From Runella slithyformis DSM 19594 (lineage in GTDB: Bacteria; Bacteroidota; Bacteroidia; Cytophagales; Spirosomataceae): 64,000 nucleotides of DNA. Of this stretch, positions 1 to 8,877 are shown piece after piece. Made by a program: the position numbers and the translations under genes. Each line of letters begins with the position of its first letter. Position 1 is the first letter of the stretch. The DNA lies in contig NC_015703.1 in the NCBI RefSeq assembly GCF_000218895.1, positions 5,159,001 to 5,223,000 on the forward strand, written 5' to 3'. The notes below the pieces were generated by a model that saw only the letters and a program-made list of their open reading frames with translations, did no database searches and had not been told where the DNA came from.

Positions 1-718
1 CGGTCAGCATCCCGCCCGAGCCGCAGGCCGGGTCGTAGATGGTCATGACCGGCGGCAGGTCGTCTTTGATGGGGTCAAAGATCACGTGCGTCATGAGGTC
101 AATCACCTCACGGGGCGTAAAGTGTTCCCCGGCTTCTTCGTTGTTGTCTTCGTTGAACTTCCGAATCAATTCCTCAAACACGTAGCCCATGCCCAAGTTG
201 CTTAGGGGTGGCAGTTTACGGCCTTCGGGGTCGAGTTTTTCAAAAGGGGTAAGATTGATGTACGAAGAGGTAAACTTCTCCAGCACATTGAGCAGCACGT
301 CTTTGGCGGCCATGTGCCGCACCTGGCTTTTGAGCTTAAACTTGTCAATGATTTCCCTGACGTTGGGGCTGAAACCATTGAGGTATTCCTCAAAATTGGC
401 TTGAAGAATCTGTTGGTTATTGGTGGCGGTATCGTGCAGTCGCTGCAATGTCCACGGACTGATGTTTTAAAACACATAACCCGACGCATCGCGCAGGCCG
501 TTTTCATCCCATTCCGTAAAACCTGCCTCATCCCGCTGAAAGGCCAATTCTTCCATCACGGCCTCTTTGGTGGTTTCGAGGAGGGTATCCAATCGGCGGA
601 GCACCACCATCGGTAAAATCACGTCGCGGTACTTTCCCCGCACATACACATCGCGCAAACAATCATCGGCAATGGACCAAATAAAAGACACTAATTTGTT
701 GTGGACGGCTGTGTTCAT
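1..718 (-). pseudogene. hsdM: Type I restriction methyltransferase subunit HsdM, N-terminal part, interrupted by an in-frame TAA; runs off the window
   Basis: Read leftward from the ATG at 718, the frame gives the helical N-terminal domain of an N6-adenine methyltransferase of type I restriction-modification, which methylates DNA as part of an HsdM2S or R2M2S complex. After residue 83 (G-Y-V-F) the codon at 469-467 is TAA. The same frame then stays open to the window edge and keeps perfect family character: NISPWTLQRLHD, then HFTPREVIDLM, then the S-adenosylmethionine motif DPACGSGGML near positions 35-5. Family members usually have Tyr where the stop lies (inference from family knowledge), so a single base change TAT or TAC to TAA is the simplest explanation. 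The product would be an 83-residue fragment unless the stop is read through, or a sequencing error. HsdS and HsdR would be expected to the left, outside the window. Confidence 0.85.
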
Positions 719-861
719 CTACTGTTTTCCGATTTTAGAATAATAAAGAGCATTCAATTTGTAAAGTAATGAGGTCAATTCACAAACATACTATTTTTTA
801 AAATCAGAAGTAAAGAGAAGAAAGGGGAGGCGGGCGTTCACAGCAAAACATAAGCATAGCA

Positions 862-2514
862 TCACCGACCGCCCGTCACCTTTACCTCCCGGAACATATA
901 CGTATTGTCGCTGAGCCTCAGCGGTTTTTGACTTGCGGTGGTGATGTTATGGAGAAAGACTTCTTTCGTGATCACATAAGGAAATTTTTCCCGGTAGGAG
1001 GCATCTGTCATTTGGGGATTGAAATTGGCGAAAATGGCCGGTCCTTGGTAGTTTTCGGGGTGCCCGGAGTCGTCGATGCGGAGGTTTTCGATGATGATTC
1101 GTTCGGGCATATAGCAGGTATAGCCAAAATCATGATCGCCCGCATAGAAGCCGCTGATCAGGGCGGCGCTGACGGGCTTACCGTTGGACGGCACGAAAAC
1201 ACAGTTGCGGATGATCAGCTCTCCCTGCCAGGTACTGCCGTAGTCGGGGCGCAGGTTGACAATGCTTCGGCCGCGAATGGTGCAATTCTCTACCAGCAAT
1301 CTGCCGCTGCCGATGGCATTGATGCCCATGTGGCCGAGGGTCGAGTGGCGAATGGTGGCATTGGCCACGCCCTGGTGGGCATCAAATCGGGAAAGGGTAC
1401 AATGATCATACAACAGATTTTTGCAGAAGTTAGAACCCAAAATGCCCCAGTAGGTATTGTCGTTGATGTCGTTGGTCTGGCGGCAATTGACAAAAGAAAC
1501 GTTCAGCGCCCGGTTGACGGAGAGGTCGTACGTGCCCATGGTCACGGGCTTGCCCGCCGCGCCGATGGTGCTGTAGGTCCGGTGACCGGTCAGGACGGTA
1601 TTTTTCACCGTTACGTAGGCGCATTCCCCGATATTGATAAAACCTCCATAGGGCGCTCCGTGGTCTTCTTCGCCCGTGATGCGGTGCTCAAGTCCTTCCA
1701 AAAGCACGTTGGAGCGGCGGATGGCAATGTTTCGGTTATAATAGGTGTATTTTGATTCGGCTTTATTGGCAACGGTCGTAAAACGCCCTCCCGTGATCTT
1801 CAGCGTTGTTTCGTCGATGGGCAGTGCGGTAATGTCCGTGATTTGGTCAAAATCCCAGATAATCGGGGCGTTCATGTCAACGTTGCCGTTTTTGTCAACG
1901 GCAAAGATATCGGTCTGCGGAGAGCCGTTGTTTTGGTTGAGCCCAAACCGGATGTACTGCTTTACGTGGGTATTCATAACCGTGATGAGGCAGGTGCCGG
2001 GCAACGATGCGTCGATTTTTTTCTGATTTCTTTTCAGGGTGGCGATCGTTGTGAGTTTGAACGGTTGGAGGGCTGAGCTTACCGTAAAGACGGAAGCATT
2101 GCGATTCTGCACCTCGGTGTCGTCAATAATGAAGGCGGCCGTGCCGAAATCGGTGTCTGTCCGGATCACCGCCGTGCGTTCCCGGCCACTGATGTAGTAG
2201 GTCGCTCCCGGGTCGGCTTTTACCGTGAGTCCGTGGAGGTTGGCAACGGCATGGGTCGCCGCGATGGCGTCTATGTCATCGGTTTTGCCGTCGCCTTTGG
2301 CCCCTAAGTCGCGGTAACGGACCATACCGACGGCTTTAAATGCCGCCGCATCCTTTGGGGAGACGTTCACGTGCAGTTCTCCGTTTTCATGGGCGGTTAC
2401 CTGTGTTTTTCGGTTTTCGGAGGTGATGATAATGTGTTCAAGCGGGTCTTTAGTCTGTCCGCGGGCGATCAATGCACCGATGAAAAAGAGGCAGGAGAGG
2501 AAGGTATACTTCAT
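862..2514 (-). CDS. Secreted right-handed beta-helix (pectate-lyase-3-like) protein
   Basis: A 550-residue protein with an N-terminal signal peptide (about residues 1-19, cut after A-R-G-Q). Near residues 66-85 it carries R-D-L-G-A-K-G-D-G-K-T-D-D, the typical entry motif of the pectate lyase 3 / tailspike-like right-handed beta-helix fold, followed by repeated short N-x-x-I and I-x-N-C rungs (for example VENCTIRG, IRNCVF). Such proteins act on, or bind, polysaccharides outside the cytoplasm. No catalytic residues can be assigned by eye, so the substrate is unknown. It is transcribed alone toward the hsdM remnant. The ATG at 2514 is the natural start because the signal peptide follows at once. 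Confidence 0.8.
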   Translation of the reverse strand: MKYTFLSCLFFIGALIARGQTKDPLEHIIITSENRKTQVTAHENGELHVNVSPKDAAAFKAVGMVRYRDLGAKGDGKTDDIDAIAATHAVANLHGLTVKADPGATYYISGRERTAVIRTDTDFGTAAFIIDDTEVQNRNASVFTVSSALQPFKLTTIATLKRNQKKIDASLPGTCLITVMNTHVKQYIRFGLNQNNGSPQTDIFAVDKNGNVDMNAPIIWDFDQITDITALPIDETTLKITGGRFTTVANKAESKYTYYNRNIAIRRSNVLLEGLEHRITGEEDHGAPYGGFINIGECAYVTVKNTVLTGHRTYSTIGAAGKPVTMGTYDLSVNRALNVSFVNCRQTNDINDNTYWGILGSNFCKNLLYDHCTLSRFDAHQGVANATIRHSTLGHMGINAIGSGRLLVENCTIRGRSIVNLRPDYGSTWQGELIIRNCVFVPSNGKPVSAALISGFYAGDHDFGYTCYMPERIIIENLRIDDSGHPENYQGPAIFANFNPQMTDASYREKFPYVITKEVFLHNITTASQKPLRLSDNTYMFREVKVTGGR

Positions 2515-2868
2515 GTTGTGTGTTGGCTTGGTGGTGGTGAATGACAGAAAAACCGGGAAGATGCCCTAATCTACCGATGCCGTACGGTACCCTTGTCTGA
2601 TTAAAGGGATACACGCCCCCAATCCCGGTGATTTCTGCGCTGCGGTTGACTTCTCCGGGCGGAGGGATAAAGTGGGGTTAAAACGCGACATTGCCAACAT
2701 TTTTTCCCGGGTATGGGGTAGGAATTCCTCATAAAAAATACCCTTTAAAGAAGGGTTTGGAAGGGGTTATTGTTGAGTGATACCCCCGGATAAGGCGTTT
2801 TGGGTAAAGGGGGGCTCAGCAATGGTACATTTTTTTTGCTGATCCATCACCCATCAACCTGTATTTCA
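2515..2868. other. Intergenic region between divergent genes
   Basis: This 354-base gap separates the leftward beta-helix gene from the rightward OBAP-like gene and should hold both promoters. I see a small perfect hairpin (ACCCTT, TAAAG, AAGGGT, near 2739-2755) but no coding potential and no convincing TAnnTTTG/TTTG pair. Confidence 0.5.
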
Positions 2869-3651
2869 ATGAAACGAATGATTTGGCCTCCCTTATACCT
2901 GCTGATGGCGGGTTTTTCAGCCGCCTGCGGCGGAAAGAACACCGCTGCTCACGTAGAAGCACCCGGCGATGAAAAACCGGCGGTGGATAAGGCGCTGACA
3001 GTCGGGGCGGATGTACTTCAGAACAAAACACCCCTGAAGAAGTTCAGTGCCTACCTGGACGGTTTTCATTTCTACAACGGAAACCTTAACGCCCAGATGG
3101 AAGCGCACCACTACGTCAATCAAATCAATGAGGATTTGTACCAGGCGATCATTTTTGACGGCAACGACGATGACGCAAAGATCATGGGAGTAGAGTACAT
3201 CATTACCCCCAAACTGTTTAAGACGCTTAGCGAGGAAGAAAAAAAGCTGTGGCATTCGCATCATCATGAAGTGATGTCGGGTACCCTGATCGCACCGGGC
3301 ATTCCGGAAGCGGCCGAACTCGCATTGATGAAAAAATTGGTGTCTACTTACGGAAAAACGATTCATACCTGGCACACCGACCAACACAGGACCCTGCCTT
3401 TGGGCGCGCCGATGATCATGATGGGCTTTACCAAGGACGGGCAGCTTCGCAAAGCGCTGGTGGAGGAAAGGGATAAGCGATTTAATGTTTCTACCGAAAA
3501 AAAGCGAAAAGACAGGGAGGATATTCCCCTGCCGGACGTAGACCCGTTGGCCAATGCCTGGGAAAAAGGGCAGGTCAGGCAGTTGATGATCACCGACAAA
3601 GCCGACAGTGCGCAGCATAAGCATCAGGGACCGGCGCCAAAAGAACCATAA
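2869..3651 (+). CDS. OBAP-like (DUF1264) lipoprotein
   Basis: About 260 residues. The start at 2869 (M-K-R-M-I-W) is preferred over an upstream in-frame codon at 2800 because a hydrophobic stretch ending in F-S-A-A-C follows it, a plausible lipoprotein signal with acylated Cys20. The body matches the oil-body-associated-protein family (DUF1264): YLDGFHFYNGN near the N-terminus, then the EAHHYV and QAIIFDG segments, G-V-E-Y-I-I, a His-rich WHSHHHEVMSG stretch, and HTWHTDQH near residue 175. The His clusters suggest metal binding (inference). The biochemical role of bacterial members is not established. It is followed after about 200 bases by a sugar dehydrogenase on the same strand. Confidence 0.75.
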   Translation: MKRMIWPPLYLLMAGFSAACGGKNTAAHVEAPGDEKPAVDKALTVGADVLQNKTPLKKFSAYLDGFHFYNGNLNAQMEAHHYVNQINEDLYQAIIFDGNDDDAKIMGVEYIITPKLFKTLSEEEKKLWHSHHHEVMSGTLIAPGIPEAAELALMKKLVSTYGKTIHTWHTDQHRTLPLGAPMIMMGFTKDGQLRKALVEERDKRFNVSTEKKRKDREDIPLPDVDPLANAWEKGQVRQLMITDKADSAQHKHQGPAPKEP

Positions 3652-3852
3652 AACCCATGGATCATCCGCAGACAGTGAAGGGCCCGTTGGCCGGCAGAAC
3701 CGGTACGAGGAAGAGGTGTTGACGGGCGGGAAAGATTTCCACACCTTTTTCATAACTCTCCGGGATTGCTACTGATTTTCCCCGAACAGCCCGAATTTCC
3801 CCCAAAAATACGCCGGTATTTTTTTTGTGCTTTTTTATCCAAAAATAGAATA

Positions 3853-5091
3853 ATGAAAAAGTCAATACTCTTCACCGTGCTTTTCATAACGGGTATCCTT
3901 TCGCTTTGGGCACAGAGAGGATTACCGCCCGATGCCAAAACCCGCTCCGTGCTGGTGACCAAATACGCCCAACACCTTGATTTCCTGCCGCCGATGGTCA
4001 AGCTGCTTAAGGTTCCCGACGGCTGGCAGGTAAAGGTAGCCGCTTCCGGATTGGGAAGGCCCCGGATGCTGTACCCCGGTCCCAACGGGGTGCTGTACAT
4101 TACTCGCCGCGACGGAGGCGATGTGCTGATGCTCAGGGATGCCGATGGCGATCATCAATTTGAGGAGCTGGTCACGGTAGTGTATGACTTTAAAGGCGTT
4201 CATGGCATAACCGCCAAAGATGGCTGGATGTACCTGTGCAACAATAACGAGCTGCGTCGCTATAAAATGTTGCCCGACGGGCGGTTGGAAAAAACGGGCG
4301 AAACGTTGATCAATGACCTGCCCGACGGCGGACAACACCCCAATCGTACCATTGATTTCGGGCCTGACGGGATGCTTTACATTTCGGTGGGTACGCTGTG
4401 CAATGACTGTAAAGAGAGCGACAAGGAAACGGCATCTATGTTGCAGGTAGATCCCAACACCTGGAAACGCACACTTTTTGCCTCCGGTTTGCGCAACACC
4501 ATCGGGTTTGACTGGCACCCCACTACCAAAGAACTCTGGGGGATTGACAACGGCGGTGACGGCAAAGGAAACCGGTGGCCGCCCGAAGAGGTCAACCATA
4601 TCGTCAAAGGCGGTGTCTACGGCTATCCGTTTGCGTACGGGAAACGCGAGGTAGATGACAGCCGCGAAGATCCCGCCGGCGATACCAAAGAAGAATGGGT
4701 TAAAAATACGGTTGCCTCTACGCTTGAGCTGCCCGCGCACATGGCACCCATCGGATTCAAATTTTTCGGCAACGCGGCCAATATTCCCGCCGACTATGCC
4801 GAAGACGGCCTGGTTTGCTGGCATGGTTCGTGGAACCGCAGTAAACCCGTTGGATTTAAAGTACAGCGTATCAGGTTTCAAAACGGCGTAGCCGTAGGAG
4901 CCGAAGATTTTCTGACGGGATTTTTAACGCCGGGTTTTCCGCTGCTGAAACGAAAAGCCCGCTTCGGACGCCCTGCGGGGGTGACCATTACCCCTCAGGG
5001 AACCGTTTACATATCCGACGACGCCAACGGGGTCATTTATGCCATTACCCAAAAAACGGTTGACTCATCCATCTCAAAAGCCGGAAAATAA
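3853..5091 (+). CDS. Secreted PQQ-dependent-type sugar dehydrogenase (GSDH / sorbosone dehydrogenase family)
   Basis: A 412-residue protein starting at 3853 (M-K-K-S-I-L-F) with a signal peptide cut near L-W-A-Q. It has the six-bladed propeller signatures of the soluble glucose / L-sorbosone dehydrogenase family (PF07995): GRPRMLYPGPNG, a blade with DADGDHQFEE, a central HPNRTIDFGPDGMLYISVG, FASGLRNTIGFDWHP, and WHGSWNRSKPVGFKV near the C-terminus. Such enzymes oxidise aldoses or sorbosone with PQQ; whether this member binds PQQ cannot be told by eye. Its stop overlaps the start of the next gene (TAATG at 5089-5093), so the two are translationally coupled. A diverged paralogue lies at 25669-27012. 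Confidence 0.85.
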   Translation: MKKSILFTVLFITGILSLWAQRGLPPDAKTRSVLVTKYAQHLDFLPPMVKLLKVPDGWQVKVAASGLGRPRMLYPGPNGVLYITRRDGGDVLMLRDADGDHQFEELVTVVYDFKGVHGITAKDGWMYLCNNNELRRYKMLPDGRLEKTGETLINDLPDGGQHPNRTIDFGPDGMLYISVGTLCNDCKESDKETASMLQVDPNTWKRTLFASGLRNTIGFDWHPTTKELWGIDNGGDGKGNRWPPEEVNHIVKGGVYGYPFAYGKREVDDSREDPAGDTKEEWVKNTVASTLELPAHMAPIGFKFFGNAANIPADYAEDGLVCWHGSWNRSKPVGFKVQRIRFQNGVAVGAEDFLTGFLTPGFPLLKRKARFGRPAGVTITPQGTVYISDDANGVIYAITQKTVDSSISKAGK

Positions 5092-6065
5092 TGAAAAAGT
5101 ACCTATTGATCAGTCTTCTTTTGGCCGGTTGTATCAGTAATAAACCGTCGGCGCGTATCGAATTTGAAGCACCCGATGCCTACCCGGAAGGAGTGGCTTA
5201 TGACAAAACGGCCGATGTATTCTATGTATCGTCCATGCGGACGGGCACCGTCGGGAAAGTGACCCGTCAGGGACAATACACGGCCCTGCATACCGACAGT
5301 TCGTTCAAATCATCGTATGGGATGAAAATGCATCCTGACGGCAAACGTTTATACGTATGCGTTGGGGATGCCAACTACAGTAAATACACCGCTCCCGACA
5401 CCCGGCGTAAAATGGCGCGGTTGGTGAGTATTGATCCGGCATCCGGCAAACGGCTCTCCGACATCGACCTGTCGGGGCTGGTACCGGGCAAACATTTTCC
5501 GAACGATCTTGTGTTTGATGACAAAGGCAATATTTACCTGACTGATAGCTTTGCCCACGCCATTTATAAAATTACGCCTGAAGGCAAGGCCTCGGTGTTT
5601 GCCAAAGATAAGCGGTTTGAAACGGAAGGCATCGGACTCAACGGAATCGTGTATCACCCCGATGGCTTTCTTCTGGTGGATAACAGCAATACGGGTATGA
5701 TTTATAAAGTGGACATTGCCCATCCCAAAAATGTGCAGAAAGTCGTGACAGATCAGTATTTTCTGGGAGCCGACGGCCTGTTGCTGAATGACAGCAATAC
5801 CCTGACCGTTGTGGTCAACGGCGGCAATGATAAAATTTACCAACTGACTACTGAGGATCACTGGAAATCGGCCCGGCTGTCGGCTACGACGCTGATCACC
5901 GATCGATTTACGTACCCCGCCACGGCGGCCTTGGCCGGCAAAGAAATCTGGGTCATGAATGCCGGAACCAACGAACTGGTCGACAGCAACGCGGTACCTG
6001 CCAAAAAGTTTGCGATTCAGTTTGCCCCTCTAAAATCTATTCCCAAAAAGTTGGCGGGACGATGA
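5091..6065 (+). CDS. SMP-30/gluconolactonase-like beta-propeller lipoprotein
   Basis: 324 residues with a clear lipobox, L-L-L-A-G-C (Cys14), then propeller blades typical of the SMP-30/gluconolactonase/LRE and NHL families: YPEGVAYDKTADVFYVSS, MHPDGKRLYVCVGD, FPNDLVFDDKGNIYLTDS, GIGLNGIVYHPDGFLLVD. Members hydrolyse sugar lactones or act as binding propellers. Coupling to the upstream sugar dehydrogenase by a one-base overlap fits a dehydrogenase-lactonase pair (inference: an aldose is oxidised to a lactone, then opened to the aldonic acid). Metal ligands cannot be confirmed by eye. Likely anchored in a membrane facing the periplasm or the outside. Confidence 0.8.
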   Translation: MKKYLLISLLLAGCISNKPSARIEFEAPDAYPEGVAYDKTADVFYVSSMRTGTVGKVTRQGQYTALHTDSSFKSSYGMKMHPDGKRLYVCVGDANYSKYTAPDTRRKMARLVSIDPASGKRLSDIDLSGLVPGKHFPNDLVFDDKGNIYLTDSFAHAIYKITPEGKASVFAKDKRFETEGIGLNGIVYHPDGFLLVDNSNTGMIYKVDIAHPKNVQKVVTDQYFLGADGLLLNDSNTLTVVVNGGNDKIYQLTTEDHWKSARLSATTLITDRFTYPATAALAGKEIWVMNAGTNELVDSNAVPAKKFAIQFAPLKSIPKKLAGR

Positions 6066-6101
6066 GGTGCCTGTCGCTGGAAATCAATTAGTAAAAAGTC
6101 A

Positions 6102-6572
6102 ATGGTTCTGCTGATAATTATAACGGCCGGTATTTCCGGAACCGCTTTTATGACCCTCTTTTTATACCTGTTTACTGCGTTGATTCATCGGCAGCTGAAG
6201 GTAGTAAAGATATTGGGTACCATGCTCACCAATCAAACCACACCTGACGGTGGACTCTCGGAGTTGCCTTGGGTGATTTGGGTGGGTGTTACAGTGCATT
6301 ATCTGATTGGAGTGATGTTTACGCTTGGCTATTATTTTCTTTGGCAATTTGGCATCGGGAGCCCTGACTATGAGTCCGGAGCCGTTTTTGGCTTTTTGAC
6401 CGGGCTGTTTGGGATTACGGTTTGGAGAGTTGTGTTTTGGTTACATCCCAACCCTCCCCGCACCGTTTCCCTACCGATCTATTTGCTCTCATTGCTCATT
6501 GCCCACGTTATTTTCGGTGTTTTTGTTCATTTGACGTATAGCCTGCTCGTACAACGTATGAATCAGCGATGA
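6102..6572 (+). CDS. Small integral membrane protein, unknown function
   Basis: 156 residues with four hydrophobic segments, roughly residues 2-25, 58-85, 92-113 and 125-148. A polar loop around residues 35-55 follows the first segment. I do not recognise the family. It lies 36 bases after the propeller lipoprotein on the same strand, so it may belong to the same transcript. It overlaps a non-preferred upstream start of the catalase gene but not the chosen one. Confidence 0.75.
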   Translation: MVLLIIITAGISGTAFMTLFLYLFTALIHRQLKVVKILGTMLTNQTTPDGGLSELPWVIWVGVTVHYLIGVMFTLGYYFLWQFGIGSPDYESGAVFGFLTGLFGITVWRVVFWLHPNPPRTVSLPIYLLSLLIAHVIFGVFVHLTYSLLVQRMNQR

Positions 6573-6652
6573 TCCTCAAAAAATGTACTCTCGTCAACTG
6601 TTGCGTGTTTTTAAGTTCATTCTATATTCAATCACCTCTTAAATTCAGAACT

Positions 6653-7594
6653 ATGTTTTATCACGTAAAAGAACTTCAGTTCAATGCTCGGGTTTCACGG
6701 CCCGACCCCGCCTTTGCTACGCTGCTGTTGGAGCAGTTTGGGGGTGCCAACGGTGAGCTTGCCGCCGCGCTTCGGTATTTTGAGCAGGCGTTTGCCGCCA
6801 AAAATCCCCATCCTGACAAATACGATCTGTTGATGGACATTGCCACCGAAGAATTCAGCCACCTCGAAATCGTAGGCGCTACCATTCAGATGCTGCTGAC
6901 AGGCGTGAACGGTGACCTGAAAAATGCCGCTGAAAATTCTGAGATCATGCAACTGCTCGATGGCAAGGCGGCCAAAGAAGATATGATTCATAAAGGGATG
7001 GTGGCTCCTCAATTTTTAGTGGCCAGCGGCGGCGGTCCCTGCTACACCAACAGTCAGGGAGTGCCCTGGACGGCAGCGTATATCAATGGCGACGGTCAGG
7101 GAGACCTTTCCAGCGATCTGCGCTCCGATATTGCTGCCGAAACCCGCGCCAAGATGGTGTACGAGTATTTACTCCAGTTTACGGATGACCCGTACGTCAA
7201 AGAAACCCTGCGGTTTTTGATGACGCGGGAGGTGGCTCACTACCAGATGTTTGAGGCGGCGCTGATGACCATTAAGCCGAGTTTTCCACCGGGCGTGTTG
7301 CAGGCAGATCCCCGATACAGTAATCTGTACTTTAATTTCTCCGGCGGAAATGACTTCAGAGGTCCCTGGAATGACGGAAAATCGACGCAGTTGGGCGAGA
7401 CGTTCCAATTCATTGAAGACCCCATCAGGCATTGTATCGAAACCAACGGCCTGACGGATCAGGAAGCGGAAGGTACCTCCCGTACCGAAAAGACGGTGCA
7501 GCAAATGGAAGAAGAACTCAGCGAAATACGCAGTCAGGAAGTGAAGTCTGCTTCTCCAACGCGTAACATCGAATGGAATTCGCCCCTTATCTAG
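6653..7594 (+). CDS. Manganese catalase
   Basis: 313 residues, non-haem dimanganese catalase that splits hydrogen peroxide. The start at 6653 (M-F-Y-H-V-K-E-L) matches the family N-terminus, better than the longer reading from 6569. The ferritin-like four-helix ligands are all visible: E35 (ANGELAAALRYF), E67 and H70 (ATEEFSHLE), E163 (AAETRAK) and H196 (REVAHYQ). The C-terminal tail has the conserved YFNFSGG and RGPWN elements. It sits downstream of a putative sugar-oxidation pair and upstream of a thiol-oxidoreductase-like gene, which suggests a stress-linked cluster (inference). A periplasmic location is not indicated: there is no signal peptide at the chosen start. Confidence 0.93.
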   Translation: MFYHVKELQFNARVSRPDPAFATLLLEQFGGANGELAAALRYFEQAFAAKNPHPDKYDLLMDIATEEFSHLEIVGATIQMLLTGVNGDLKNAAENSEIMQLLDGKAAKEDMIHKGMVAPQFLVASGGGPCYTNSQGVPWTAAYINGDGQGDLSSDLRSDIAAETRAKMVYEYLLQFTDDPYVKETLRFLMTREVAHYQMFEAALMTIKPSFPPGVLQADPRYSNLYFNFSGGNDFRGPWNDGKSTQLGETFQFIEDPIRHCIETNGLTDQEAEGTSRTEKTVQQMEEELSEIRSQEVKSASPTRNIEWNSPLI

Positions 7595-7804
7595 TACCGT
7601 TACGAATGACGAATTATTCGAGCGGGCCCGTCCATGCGGTGACGACTGAATGAAGTAAGTCAAAGCCATGGAGCCTTGGAAAGCCGGATGAACGAATGAC
7701 GGGTGAGTGAACGAAATGGGTTACTTTTGATTAAAAAGATAATTCGTACTTCGTCATTCTGCACTCTTCATTCGTTCCTCGTCATTCAAAAAAAACTTTT
7801 CCCT

Positions 7805-8593
7805 ATGGCACTGACCGACCAAATAAATCCTGTAGCTGCTCCCCCGGAAGATTCTCAAAAGGCAGGCTTGGCAGAGATCATATACTATACCGACCCGCTT
7901 TGTTGTTGGAGTTGGGCGTTTGAGCCCCAATGGCGTCGATTGCTGTACGAATACGAAGGGCAGATCAGGTATCGCTACTGCATGGGCGGGCTGCTGCCAA
8001 GTTGGAATAATTACCTTGACTCGACCAACAACGTCAGCCGGCCCATTCAAATGGGACCCGTATGGATGCATGCCAAACAACTCTCCGGGATGCCTATTCA
8101 GCATAATGTTTGGATGACCGACCCTCCTTCATCCTCTTATACGGCCTGTATAGCGGTCAAAAGCGCCGCGCTGCAATCTCCTCAGGCAGAAGATATCTAT
8201 CTGAGGCTGATGCGGGAAGCCATTATGCTGAAGGGAAAAAACATCGGAAGGCAGGAGGTACAGCAGCAAGTGGCAGAGGAGGTGGCCGGGCTGGTACCGG
8301 GTTTTTCAGTCGCTCGATTCAGTGAAGATATGAAGAATGATAACGGCCTGGAGGCGTTCCGAAAAGATATGCAGGAAGTACAGCGGCATTCGATTACCCG
8401 TTTTCCTTCATTGGTGATTCGGAACCCTTCTGCCGGGGCCATTTTATTGTTGGGGTACCGTCCGTACGATGTATTGGTCGGAGCCATTCAGCAAACGGGT
8501 CTGCTGAAAAAGACCCATCCGGAGCCGAGTGTAGACCGGTACAAAGAGCGTTGGCCTTTTGCCACTGCCCGTGAATTAGCCGAACTTCGTTAA
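7805..8593 (+). CDS. DsbA-family thioredoxin-fold protein with altered active site (CCWS)
   Basis: 262 residues starting at 7805 (M-A-L-T-D). The opening YYTDPLCCWSWAFEP corresponds to the DsbA/FrnE/SpxH-like thioredoxin fold, where the usual motif is DPxCPWCW. Here the CxxC is C33-C-W-S36, so the second catalytic Cys is replaced by Ser and an additional Cys sits at position 34. A helical insert and a cis-Pro element (T-R-F-P-S-L-V) near residue 200 follow, as in the family. With only one arm of the motif intact, disulphide oxidase activity is doubtful; a mono-thiol or glutathione/bacillithiol-type role or an adaptor role (as for SpxH) is possible. No signal peptide is seen, so it is probably cytoplasmic. 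A strong terminator follows at 8611. Confidence 0.75.
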   Translation: MALTDQINPVAAPPEDSQKAGLAEIIYYTDPLCCWSWAFEPQWRRLLYEYEGQIRYRYCMGGLLPSWNNYLDSTNNVSRPIQMGPVWMHAKQLSGMPIQHNVWMTDPPSSSYTACIAVKSAALQSPQAEDIYLRLMREAIMLKGKNIGRQEVQQQVAEEVAGLVPGFSVARFSEDMKNDNGLEAFRKDMQEVQRHSITRFPSLVIRNPSAGAILLLGYRPYDVLVGAIQQTGLLKKTHPEPSVDRYKERWPFATARELAELR

Positions 8594-8610
8594 AAAAAAA
8601 GTGCCGTTTT

Positions 8611-8659
8611 CAAAACAACCGGCGGGAAGAGTTCAGGCAACTCCCTGCCGGTTGTTTTG
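8611..8659 (+). terminator. Rho-independent terminator
   Basis: Perfect 13-bp stem CAAAACAACCGGC (8611-8623) with GCCGGTTGTTTTG (8647-8659) and a smaller inner GGGA/TCCC pairing. It lies 17 bases after the DsbA-like gene, with A-rich and T-rich flanks. Confidence 0.7.
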
Positions 8660-8877
8660 TATCCTTCTCTGAAAGCCAATAAATTAAAAATCAGCCTATC
8701 CGCTTTTTATGATCAAACGATTTACAGCTCATTTTTGATTTTTTAGGAACGGTACCTAATACTATAGAGGTGACGGAAAACTGATTTATATCATTTCCGG
8801 ATTTTGCCGGTACAGCGATATTAATGTATCTTACTGCCGATTAGATTCATGAACTCTCGTTATGTAAATCACCGCAG

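Noticed and set aside
928-1755. A 275-codon rightward ORF
   Set aside because: Shadow of the beta-helix gene on the other strand; its low-complexity G/A/V/D-rich sequence reflects antisense codons.
7604-7759. Repeated GAATGACGAA / TTCGTCATTC words between the catalase and DsbA-like genes
   Set aside because: Only short, loosely spaced inverted words in an AT-mixed spacer; not a defined repeat element or CRISPR.
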